NCBI GenBank assembly: GCA_021799555.1
Contig: JAJZAG010000173.1
Span: forward strand, 1 to 7,976
Length of the DNA: 7,976 nt
Direction: 5' to 3'
DNA from: Deltaproteobacteria bacterium
GTDB lineage: Bacteria; Desulfobacterota; Binatia; Binatales; Binataceae
Below are positions 1 to 6,637 of this stretch, in pieces (the first letter of the stretch is position 1; every line of letters starts with the position of its first letter). The notes below the pieces were generated by a model. It saw nothing but the letters and a program-made list of their open reading frames with translations. It made no database searches and was not told the DNA's origin. Position numbers and translations under genes: made by a program.

Positions 1-1
1 A

Positions 2-1783
2 CAAGGCGAACATTCTGAGCTTCCCGAGACGCACAACCCGCTCTTACTTTTTCAAAGAAGCTTCGAACGCGGATTTAACCGGATGCGTGATAGCTACGCC
101 TCGCTGTTGCAACTGGCACTCGACAACGCGGCGGCATTCATCATGGGCTTTCTGGCGTTCATCATCCTTTCTTTGGTCGTGCTAACCCCTTGGCTCGGAA
201 GCAATTTCTTTCCAAACGTTGACGGCGGCGCGATCTTGCTGCACGTATCCGCGCCAACGGGCACCAGAATTGAGGACACCGCGCGACTGTTCGACCGCGT
301 CGAGCATCAGATTCGGAAAACGATGCGGCCGCAGGACATCGCCGATATAATCGACAATATCGATCTCCCTTACGGGCCAATCAATATGGCCTACCAGAAC
401 ACCGGAACCGTCGGCCCCGAAGACGGCGACATCACGGTGCAGGAAACCGAGGACCATTTACCAACCGACGAATATGTAGCGAAGTTGAGGAGCATTCTTC
501 CGGTCGATTTTCCGAGCGTCCAATTCTCGTTCCTGCCGGCGGACATAGCAACTCAAATACTCAATTTCGGCGCGCCTGCGCCGATTGATGTCCAGGTAAT
601 CGGTCCGGATCGGGATAAAACCTACTCCTATGCGGTTCGGCTGGAAAAGCAGATTAAACACGTCCCAGGTGTCGCGGATGTGCGAATTCTACAGCGCTTC
701 AATTACCCCATGCTGAAGGTCGACGTACACCGCAGCCTGGCCGAGATGGTCGGCCTGACTCAGGCGGATGTCGCCGATGCGTTGCTTGAGGAACTCTCAG
801 GCAGCTTCCAACTCAAACCGAATTTTTGGCTGGATTGGAAGACAGGGGTATCCTACCCGCTGCAAACGATGATGCCGCAGTACCGCATTGATACGCTTGC
901 AGACCTCTACAACATGCCCGTCACCGCCGGTGACCATATCGATCGCCACGTGCCGCCACAAAGCGTCACGACCTTGACCGGAGGAGCAACCGCCTTCGCC
1001 GGCGGAACCGCGGTTGCGATGGCTCCCGGGCACACCACGCCGGAAGTTTTGGGCGCCCTTGCCTCCATTGAGCCGAAACCCTCGCCCGCCGAAGTCTCCC
1101 ACTACAACGCACAGCCCGTTGTCGATATCTACATCAATCGCCAGAGACGCGACCTGGGCGCGATCAATAAGGATGTTCATTCGATCGTCGCGGCCAATGC
1201 TATGGAGCGTCCGCCTGGCTCTCAAATCTTTATCCGCGGCCAAGTAACAATCATGGCGACGGCATACAAAGAGCTGTTTACCGGCCTCGCGGTGTCGGCA
1301 CTGCTGGTTTATCTGCTTATCACAGTTAATTTTCAATCATGGCTGGATCCTTTTGTTGTTATTACCGCCTTGCCGTCCGCGCTGGCCGGAATCGTATGGA
1401 TACTATTTGTCACTCACACCACTTTGTCGGTTCCAGCCCTTATCGGCTCGATTATGTGTATCGGCATAGCCAGCGCCAACAGTATTCTTGTAATCAGTTT
1501 CGCGCGCGAACGTTTGGCCGCCGGAGACAGCCCCGTCGCCGCCGCGCTCGAGGCGGGCACCACGCGCATTCGCCCCGTCCTCATTACCGCCGGGGCAATG
1601 ATTATCGGCATGATCCCGACGGCGCTGAGTGCTGAACAAAACGCGCCGCTCGGCCGCGCCGTTGTCGGCGGTCTCGCATTCGCCACTATTTCGACGCTTT
1701 TCTTCGTCCCAGTCGTGTTTAGTCTCGTCCACCGTGATCGCGGAACGATTCCCTCAGCGGGAGCGGATGTTGATAGGAGTTGA
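2..1783 (+). CDS. RND efflux transporter permease, C-terminal half (5' partial)
   Basis: Inner-membrane proton-driven pump subunit of a tripartite RND efflux system. The reading frame is open from base 2, so the start lies outside the window. About 593 residues remain of a family normally about 1000-1050 long, so the N-terminal half is missing. The fragment begins with the amphipathic linker FERGFNRMRDSY, then TM7 (about 128-199), the periplasmic porter domain (about 200-1260, with NVDGGAILLHVSAPTGT near its start) and five closing membrane segments (about 1264-1335, 1343-1411, 1430-1504, 1574-1627, 1661-1729). The TM11 start RIRPVLITAGA and the following EQNAPLGRAVVGG are typical of the family. 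In TM10 (GIASANSIL) the position of AcrB Lys940 is alanine. A Gly/Ala/Thr-rich stretch at about 929-1036 looks inserted relative to relatives as I recall them. The substrate is not readable. Some relatives are annotated as multidrug and others as metal exporters, but the CusA-like TM signature is absent. The adaptor gene follows after 12 nt. Confidence 0.95.
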   Translation, partial: QGEHSELPETHNPLLLFQRSFERGFNRMRDSYASLLQLALDNAAAFIMGFLAFIILSLVVLTPWLGSNFFPNVDGGAILLHVSAPTGTRIEDTARLFDRVEHQIRKTMRPQDIADIIDNIDLPYGPINMAYQNTGTVGPEDGDITVQETEDHLPTDEYVAKLRSILPVDFPSVQFSFLPADIATQILNFGAPAPIDVQVIGPDRDKTYSYAVRLEKQIKHVPGVADVRILQRFNYPMLKVDVHRSLAEMVGLTQADVADALLEELSGSFQLKPNFWLDWKTGVSYPLQTMMPQYRIDTLADLYNMPVTAGDHIDRHVPPQSVTTLTGGATAFAGGTAVAMAPGHTTPEVLGALASIEPKPSPAEVSHYNAQPVVDIYINRQRRDLGAINKDVHSIVAANAMERPPGSQIFIRGQVTIMATAYKELFTGLAVSALLVYLLITVNFQSWLDPFVVITALPSALAGIVWILFVTHTTLSVPALIGSIMCIGIASANSILVISFARERLAAGDSPVAAALEAGTTRIRPVLITAGAMIIGMIPTALSAEQNAPLGRAVVGGLAFATISTLFFVPVVFSLVHRDRGTIPSAGADVDRS

Positions 1784-1787
1784 GGAA
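1783..1787 (+). promoter_or_regulatory. Ribosome binding site of the adaptor gene
   Basis: AGGAA lies across the TGA stop of the permease gene, 8 nt before the ATG at 1796. A second AGGAG lies at 1775-1779. The arrangement suggests translational coupling of adaptor to permease and supports ATG 1796 over the internal ATG at 1859. Confidence 0.6.
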
Positions 1788-1795
1788 TTCCTGGT

Positions 1796-3088
1796 ATGTA
1801 TTCAGTACCCCCATCGGAATCAGAGAGCGAGCTTCGCGGCGACCTTAGCCCGGACAAGATGCCCCGCCGCCACGATACCGGATCCGCAAGGACTCGACAC
1901 CTTCGCCTCTATGGTTCGATTGCCTTCGCGATCTTTCTCGGGCTCGCGATCTTCGGTATCGCTTCGCGAAAGCACGCGCAATCGGAACTGACTCGGGAGA
2001 CGAACGAAACCGCAGTGCCGACGGTCGCTGTGATCAAACCTATGGGTGGCACCGCCACTCAGACGCTCGTGTTGCCGGGAGACGTGGAACCCTGGTATTG
2101 GGCGCCTATCTATGGCCAGGTCAGCGGCTACGTGAAGGCATGGTACAAGGATATAGGCGCACAGGTAAAAAAAGGCGACCTGCTCGCCGTTATCGATACG
2201 CCAGAGCTCGACGCGCATGTCGAGCAATCAAAGGCGCTACTTGCCAAGGCCCGCGCCAATGAAAAATTAGCCCGTATTACCGCCAAGCGTTGGGATGCGT
2301 TGTGGGCTTCCGGCCATCTACAAAGCCTCGAACCGGTCTCACGCCAATCGACTGACGTTACCGACTATGACCTCCAAGCCGACATAGCCGCGACGGCGGC
2401 AGCCAAGGGCGAACTCGACCGCCTCGAGGCGCTCGAGAAGTTCAAGTATCTCGTTGCTCCCTTCGACGGTGTGGTCACCGCGCGCAGAACCGATGTCGGC
2501 GCATTCGTCAAAGCCAACGGCGTCTCTAATCAGCCGGAGATGTTCGAGGTCGCCGACACTCACGAGATGCGAATCTACGTACGTGTACCGCAAGTGTACG
2601 CACCGGAAATTCACGTTGGGATGAAAGCGGAACTCCATCTTCCTGGTCTTCCGGGAAAAACATTTCCGGCGACAGTCAACACAACTTCGGGCTCGATCAA
2701 TCTGGACTCACGCACGCTGCTGGTGGAGTTATGGGCGCCAAATCCCGACAACGAATTGTCTCCCGGTACGTACGCGAATGTATATTTCAATTTGCCGTCA
2801 CGGCCCGACTCGCTCGAAATACCAACCAGCGCGCTCATTTTTCAGGACAATGGCCTGCAAGTCGCCGTACTCGGACCCGATAATCGCGCCCACTTGCAGA
2901 ATGTAACGATCGGACGCGACATGGGAGCCAATGTGATTATTACCTCCGGTTTGAAACCCGGCGACTGGGTAATAGACAGTCCACCCGATTCCCTTGACGA
3001 CGGCGACCTCGTGCGGGTCGTCGGCCACCATGGCGCGTTCCCCGGTCTCGAGCGCACGCCCGGACGGCTCGCTGACGAGCACAAATGA
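1796..3088 (+). CDS. RND efflux periplasmic adaptor (HlyD/membrane fusion protein family)
   Basis: Adaptor that links the inner-membrane RND permease to the outer membrane channel. It is 430 residues long, normal for the family. Domains in order: a 38-residue polar N-terminal stretch, a single membrane anchor (about 39-57), then the biotinyl/lipoyl-like domain whose first half is at about 107-140 (GQVSGYVKAWYKDIGAQVKKG...LLAVIDTPELDA). Next come an alpha-helical hairpin (about 138-217, rich in Ala, Lys and Glu), the returning lipoyl half (YLVAPFDGVVTARRTDVGAFV, about 218-238), a beta-barrel domain (about 250-345) and a membrane-proximal domain to about 415. There is no lipobox, so it is anchored by the transmembrane helix and not by lipid. 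An internal ATG at 1859 (residue 22) could be the true start and would shorten the cytoplasmic tail without losing the anchor. The permease gene ends 12 nt upstream and the outer membrane factor gene overlaps by 4 nt, so the three are one operon. Confidence 0.96.
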   Translation: MYSVPPSESESELRGDLSPDKMPRRHDTGSARTRHLRLYGSIAFAIFLGLAIFGIASRKHAQSELTRETNETAVPTVAVIKPMGGTATQTLVLPGDVEPWYWAPIYGQVSGYVKAWYKDIGAQVKKGDLLAVIDTPELDAHVEQSKALLAKARANEKLARITAKRWDALWASGHLQSLEPVSRQSTDVTDYDLQADIAATAAAKGELDRLEALEKFKYLVAPFDGVVTARRTDVGAFVKANGVSNQPEMFEVADTHEMRIYVRVPQVYAPEIHVGMKAELHLPGLPGKTFPATVNTTSGSINLDSRTLLVELWAPNPDNELSPGTYANVYFNLPSRPDSLEIPTSALIFQDNGLQVAVLGPDNRAHLQNVTIGRDMGANVIITSGLKPGDWVIDSPPDSLDDGDLVRVVGHHGAFPGLERTPGRLADEHK

Positions 3089-4584
3089 AACCTTCGCGCA
3101 GGCTGACAATCGTCGCGGTGGTTTGCACGCTTTGCGCCTGCAACCTGGCGCCGAAATATCAGACACCAAAAGCGACTTTGGGGGTTCTGCCCGTGAGCTA
3201 CAAGGAAGGCGGCGTCTGGCAGCCAGCGACTCCTTCCGACCAGCTCCCGCGCGGGCCGTGGTGGCGGATGTACCACGATCCGCAACTCGACAAACTCGAA
3301 ACGCAGTTGCTCGCGCAAAATCCAACGGTCGAAGCCGCGTTCGCAAATTATAATTCCTACAAGGATCGGGCACTCCAACTTAACGCGTTCCTGTTCCCGT
3401 TCGTGACCGCGAATGGGATGATGACGCCGGATTCCACCTCGGTTGGTCCGCCGATCGGGGCGCCATATCAAATGACTTACTTTGGCAACAACGCAGCTTT
3501 TGCCGAAATACATTACGAAGTCGATTTGTGGGATCAGATTCATAACTCGATAGCCGCAGGCGTTTACAGGGCGCAAGCTGCCGCTGCCGACCTTGCCTCC
3601 GTTCAACTTAGCATGGAGGCGAATCTGGCCAGCGCCTATCTTACGCTGCGCGAGCTCGACGACGACGTGCAGCTATTGGCCGATACCGTCCTGGTTTATC
3701 AGCAATACCTACTCGTCGTTCAGGAGCGCCACGCTGGTAAAATCGCCTCCGGACTGGAATTGGCGCAAGCGCGTTATCAGGTCGAGTATGCCAAGGCTCA
3801 GGAATCCGGATTACGCGCACAGCGCGCTGTTTATGAACATATGATTGCGGCCTTGATCGGCGAACCCGCTTCGGATTTTTCAATCAAGCCAAAGGTCATG
3901 GAGATCACTGTCCCTATCATTCCGACCAGCGTTCCATCAGCTCTCCTGCAGCGTCGGCCCGATATCGCCGCCGCCGAGCGGCGCGTGGCGGCGGCCAATG
4001 CGGAAATCGGCGTGGCGCGCGCCTCCTTCTTTCCAAATATCTCGCTCAATAATGTCGTTGGAAGTTTCGGCTCGCTCGGAGGACCCGCGATCGCCGGACC
4101 TTTCAGCTTCTGGTCACTCGGACCTTCCGTGGCCGCGCCAATCTTCGAAGGTGGCCTGCTCCACGCTCAACTCGCCCAGTCTGTCGCACGGTGGCATCAG
4201 GCGGTTCAGAACTATCGCGCCGTGGCGCTGCGCGCGTTTCGAGAAGTTGAGGACGGTTTGTCGAATATCAATTTCATGTCCGAGCAATACCACGAACAGC
4301 ACGCCGCCGTTAAAGATGCGGTCGACGCTCAATCGATGGCGTTCACGCTTTATCAACTTGGCGCCAAAGATTATTTGGAGCCTCTCGTCGATCAGGCGGC
4401 CGCTCTGCAGGCCGAGGAAACCGAAATCAATATCAAGGAATCCCTTCTTCAGGCGAGCGTCAATCTGATTCGCGCACTCGGCGGCGGCTGGACAACCGAC
4501 GAACTACCGCGGCGAAACAAGGTACTCATTCTCACCACGACAACGCCGGTACTGAGTCATCAAGGCACCCCTCCTCCATCTTGA
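3085..4584 (+). CDS. Outer membrane factor of the RND efflux system (NodT/OprM-like lipoprotein)
   Basis: TolC-like outer membrane channel that completes the tripartite pump. It is 499 residues long, slightly above the usual 460-490. It starts with a short lipoprotein signal: positive MKPSRR, a hydrophobic run, then a lipobox Leu16-Cys17-Ala18-Cys19, with Cys19 the likely lipidated residue. Cysteine at the -2 position is uncommon. The first OEP repeat follows (GPWWRMYHDPQLDKLE near residue 53 onward, HYEVDLWDQI at 143-152), then the second repeat with the characteristic RRPDIAAAERRVAAANAEIG from residue 290 and ARASFFPNISL. The C-terminal helix contains YxLGAKDYLEPLVDQ. The start codon lies in an ATGA overlap with the adaptor stop, which indicates translational coupling. 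The last 25 bp overlap the 3' end of a convergent gene on the other strand, so the C-terminal tail after GGGWTTDEL is shared coding space. Confidence 0.96.
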   Translation: MKPSRRLTIVAVVCTLCACNLAPKYQTPKATLGVLPVSYKEGGVWQPATPSDQLPRGPWWRMYHDPQLDKLETQLLAQNPTVEAAFANYNSYKDRALQLNAFLFPFVTANGMMTPDSTSVGPPIGAPYQMTYFGNNAAFAEIHYEVDLWDQIHNSIAAGVYRAQAAAADLASVQLSMEANLASAYLTLRELDDDVQLLADTVLVYQQYLLVVQERHAGKIASGLELAQARYQVEYAKAQESGLRAQRAVYEHMIAALIGEPASDFSIKPKVMEITVPIIPTSVPSALLQRRPDIAAAERRVAAANAEIGVARASFFPNISLNNVVGSFGSLGGPAIAGPFSFWSLGPSVAAPIFEGGLLHAQLAQSVARWHQAVQNYRAVALRAFREVEDGLSNINFMSEQYHEQHAAVKDAVDAQSMAFTLYQLGAKDYLEPLVDQAAALQAEETEINIKESLLQASVNLIRALGGGWTTDELPRRNKVLILTTTTPVLSHQGTPPPS

Positions 4585-5165
4585 TTGCTTCGCAGTTGCG
4601 CGCCCGTCAGTTGCAGCGCGCCACGCATCGCGAGCACCGGCGCCGCGCGCCGCATGAGCACTTGCGCCCCCAGCCGCGCAAGCCATTTGCGAGGACTAAA
4701 ATCCACGAGCCAATCCCACGCGTAGCGGTGCCGGTTCGCGACACCGAGATGCGCGGCGATATTCTCCCCGCAGCCGCGGCATAGCAGAATTAAAGCACGT
4801 CCTCCCGCAGCCGCATGGACCGACGCAACCATCACTCGCGCTCCGACGAAGGTGATCGACTCGTCGAGCGTCGCGCCAAGCGCCGCCGCCGCGCGCGCGA
4901 CCAGAACCTTCTTCCCCACGAACATTCGCGTACTGGGAACCGAGTCCGCGCCGCCGAGCGCATCGTACACTCTGAGCGCGACACGAAATCGTTCGCCCGC
5001 GCGGCGCGGCGAATCGAACGCGGTCGCGCACGCGGCGCATCGCGGCGCCGCTACTGCGATCCCGCTTTCGAGCAAGTAGGCGACCTGCTCACTGCCGCGT
5101 CCCGCTGCCCGCGCGATTACGCCAGCCGCCGGCGCGTTCGCAAGCCTGTCCCTGATCGAGTACAT
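4560..5165 (-). CDS. Unrecognised twin-CxxC protein, larger member of a tandem pair
   Basis: I do not recognise this 201-residue protein. It has two cysteine pairs that could bind one zinc ion: Cys43-x2-Cys46 in PRCAACATAF and Cys129-x2-Cys132 in LLCRGCGENI. A tryptophan motif, YAWDWLV, sits at about 148-154. The same three elements occur in the product of the gene just upstream, which supports this frame as real coding sequence and not an antisense artefact. The pairs are 82 residues apart here, against 27 in the neighbour. The extra segment (about 50-125) is Ala/Arg/Val-rich with alternating hydrophobic stretches. A basic C-terminal extension of about 45 residues is also unique to this copy. 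There is no signal peptide or clear membrane helix, so it is probably cytoplasmic. A stop codon at 5181-5183 precedes ATG 5165 in frame, making it the first ATG. No Shine-Dalgarno sequence is visible, so translation may depend on the upstream gene, whose stop is 23 nt away. A metal-binding or nucleic-acid-binding role is only inference. Confidence 0.72.
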   Translation of the reverse strand: MYSIRDRLANAPAAGVIARAAGRGSEQVAYLLESGIAVAAPRCAACATAFDSPRRAGERFRVALRVYDALGGADSVPSTRMFVGKKVLVARAAAALGATLDESITFVGARVMVASVHAAAGGRALILLCRGCGENIAAHLGVANRHRYAWDWLVDFSPRKWLARLGAQVLMRRAAPVLAMRGALQLTGAQLRSNQDGGGVP

Positions 5166-5188
5166 CGCGACGGCGCGAATCTAAGCCA

Positions 5189-5473
5189 TCATGCGGATGG
5201 CGGCGCGGCACGCCCGTCGCGCAGCGGCACCGCCCAATCCCACACGTAATGCCGGCGTACTTCGTCCGAAGTAACTCGTCCCATGATGTTGTCGCCGCAT
5301 CCGCCGCAGAATATGAAAGTGCGCCCGCCCTCTCCGATCGTAACGACCAGCGCCTTGTCGCCGGCCGGACTCTGGCTGAAAGCGCCGCCGCATGCGCTGC
5401 ATCCCGAATCGTTCAGCAGCTGCACGCGGTTGATAATCAGATAATCATGCGTTTGAGATTGGCCCTGATCCAT
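5189..5473 (-). CDS. Unrecognised small twin-CxxC (zinc-ribbon-like) protein
   Basis: Small protein of 94 residues starting at ATG 5473 (MDQGQSQTHDYLI). I do not recognise the family. Two cysteine pairs, Cys25-x2-Cys28 (GCSACGGAF) and Cys56-x2-Cys59 (FCGGCGDNI), are 27 residues apart, a spacing compatible with a compact zinc ribbon. A Y-V-W-D-W motif follows at 76-80. The order and local sequence match the larger protein encoded directly downstream, so the two are probably duplicates. ATG 5503 would add ten residues (MFWKFATESI) but has no ribosome binding site, while ATG 5473 is preceded by GGAGAG at ideal distance. There is no export signal or membrane segment. The gene is first in an apparent two-gene operon and is transcribed divergently from the beta-barrel protein gene at 5729. 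The cysteines and duplication are seen directly. Metal binding is inferred from them. Confidence 0.75.
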   Translation of the reverse strand: MDQGQSQTHDYLIINRVQLLNDSGCSACGGAFSQSPAGDKALVVTIGEGGRTFIFCGGCGDNIMGRVTSDEVRRHYVWDWAVPLRDGRAAPPSA

Positions 5474-5477
5474 TATG

Positions 5478-5483
5478 CTCTCC
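5478..5483 (-). promoter_or_regulatory. Ribosome binding site that sets the start of the small Cys protein
   Basis: Read on the minus strand this is GGAGAG, with GGAG ending 6 nt before the ATG at 5473. The alternative ATG at 5503 has nothing comparable upstream, so the shorter 94-residue protein is preferred. Confidence 0.6.
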
Positions 5484-5553
5484 GTGGCAAACTTCCAAAA
5501 CATCGCAAATCCGAACCGGACGGCGCCGCGCTACGTCACTCGACTTGGCCGAT

Positions 5554-5572
5554 AGCATTACCATAGAATGCT
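5554..5572. promoter_or_regulatory. Inverted repeat, possible operator
   Basis: AGCATT and AATGCT form perfect 6-bp arms around a 7-nt AT-rich centre, about 80 bp upstream of the preferred start of the small Cys-protein gene. A similar half-site, TAGCAT(A/T)A, recurs 58 bp to the right. The size suits a dimeric regulator. Short palindromes also arise by chance and no regulator gene is next to it, so the function is inferred from symmetry and position only. Confidence 0.3.
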
Positions 5573-5728
5573 CCGCGACCCGCGCACACCGCACCGCTTC
5601 CGCATCGTCATAGCATAACGAGGCTGCGATCGGCATGATCCAATCCGGCCTCGCACGCCGAGCGCGCCCGATTGTGCTAGCGCGCCGACCTTGCCGCGTG
5701 CATAATCCCCGAGGACCGTCCGCCTTGA

Positions 5729-6538
5729 ATGCCGTCGGCCGTGAGTTTCCGCGTGATAATAGCCCGCCCGCTCCTCGTGCTCGTCGCGCTCGCCATGTTG
5801 CTCGTCATTGCGCCTCGCGCGAGCCTCGCGACCGATTTTTACGAAATCCAGATCTACACCAACGATACGACGCCCGCGAATCAACTCATGCTCGAGCTGC
5901 ACACCAACGACCTCGTCGCGGCCCAAGGCAAAGGGCGCACCGAGCTTCCCATCTATCAGTACCACAACACCTTCGAGTTCACTTACGGACTCCTGCCGTG
6001 GCTCGAAGTCGGACAGTACATCTGCACTGGCGAACTCGGCGAGGGACTCTACGAATATGCCGGCGCGCGCACCAAGGCGCACTTCAGTATCCCGCAGACC
6101 GAATCGTGGCCGTTCAGGCTCGGCGGCAATATCGAGTTCCAGTACATGCGCCGGGCCGCCGTCACGGATCCGCTCAACATCGAATTCATGCCGATCATCG
6201 ACGGCTACCTCGGCCACTTTTACCTGGTCGGCAATCCCGCTGTCGAAAAACAGTTCTCGGGCCCCGGTACTCACTCGGGACTCTCGTTCGAACCGGCCGC
6301 CGCCATCAGCTACCGATTGTTCGGCAAGTGGAATTGGCTCGAACCGTCGCTCGAGTACTACGGCGAGCAAGGTCCGTTCACCAATGTCTACGGCTTCAAC
6401 CAGCAGCAGGACTTCATCGTGCCGGGCGTCAACCTCTATCTCGATCCGCGCTTCGAGTTCAATTTCGGCGTCGGCGTCGGATTGCCCGGGACGCTCAGCG
6501 GACAGTTTGTGAAGGCGACGATCGGATGGCTGCTGTAG
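5729..6538 (+). CDS. Predicted secreted outer membrane beta-barrel protein of unknown function
   Basis: 269-residue protein with a clear Sec signal peptide: Arg8 and Arg13, a hydrophobic core at about 15-28, and probable cleavage after ASLA at residue 34. The mature part begins TDFYEIQIY and consists of alternating hydrophobic/polar strands rich in Tyr, Phe, Trp and Gly (for example YHNTFEFTYGLLPWLEVGQYI, LEPSLEYYGEQGPF, RFEFNFGVGVGLPG), ending GQFVKATIGWLL. This is the look of an outer membrane beta-barrel of about ten to twelve strands. It resembles a widespread group of uncharacterised envelope proteins that I recall beginning with a similar DFYEIQIY segment, but no function is known to me. 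The single Cys in the mature part makes a disulphide unlikely. A GAGGA at 5711-5715 is 13 nt from ATG 5729, which is long. GTG 5741 is a possible alternative start that still leaves a usable signal peptide. The next gene follows after 99 nt on the same strand, so they may be cotranscribed. Confidence 0.82.
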   Translation: MPSAVSFRVIIARPLLVLVALAMLLVIAPRASLATDFYEIQIYTNDTTPANQLMLELHTNDLVAAQGKGRTELPIYQYHNTFEFTYGLLPWLEVGQYICTGELGEGLYEYAGARTKAHFSIPQTESWPFRLGGNIEFQYMRRAAVTDPLNIEFMPIIDGYLGHFYLVGNPAVEKQFSGPGTHSGLSFEPAAAISYRLFGKWNWLEPSLEYYGEQGPFTNVYGFNQQQDFIVPGVNLYLDPRFEFNFGVGVGLPGTLSGQFVKATIGWLL

Positions 6539-6623
6539 CAGCCGGTGTCGAGCTCGATTGGCCGCGGACCGTAGCGACAGGGCATCCGCAAGCATAATCT
6601 CGATTCCGCGAGCACGCCGCGAC

Positions 6624-6631
6624 AGGGAGGG
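6624..6631 (+). promoter_or_regulatory. Strong ribosome binding site of the SDR gene
   Basis: AGGGAGGG ends 6 nt before ATG 6638 and only 3 nt before GTG 6635, so ATG 6638 is the better start. Confidence 0.7.
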
Positions 6632-6637
6632 ATCGTG

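Larger units (their letters stand above)
5474..5728. other. Divergent intergenic region
   Basis: These 255 bp separate the minus-strand Cys-protein pair from the plus-strand beta-barrel protein gene and must hold promoters for both directions. I see no convincing -35/-10 pair. CATAAT at 5701-5706 resembles a -10 box for the plus-strand gene but has no matching -35 at normal spacing. The region contains one short palindrome (5554-5572) and a second copy of its half-site, TAGCATAA, at 5611-5618. Short open frames here show no coding features. Confidence 0.5.

Noticed and set aside
2842..3606. A 254-codon minus-strand open frame opposite the adaptor and outer membrane factor
   Set aside because: It is antisense to two recognised genes and contains no motif of its own.
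4815..5249. Plus-strand open frame across the Cys-protein genes
   Set aside because: It is very Arg-rich and of low complexity. The minus-strand frames carry the conserved cysteine and WDW motifs shared between two proteins.
5474..5503. Ten-residue N-terminal extension of the small Cys protein (start at ATG 5503)
   Set aside because: No ribosome binding site precedes it, while ATG 5473 has GGAGAG at proper spacing.
5635..6597. A 320-codon plus-strand open frame overlapping the beta-barrel gene
   Set aside because: The translation is Arg/His/Pro-rich with no fold signature, while the overlapping frame has a signal peptide and beta-strand pattern.
6593..6598. CATAAT as a -10 box for a separate SDR promoter
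   Set aside because: The nearest -35-like sequence (TTGGCC at 6558-6563) is 29 nt away, too far for a normal promoter.
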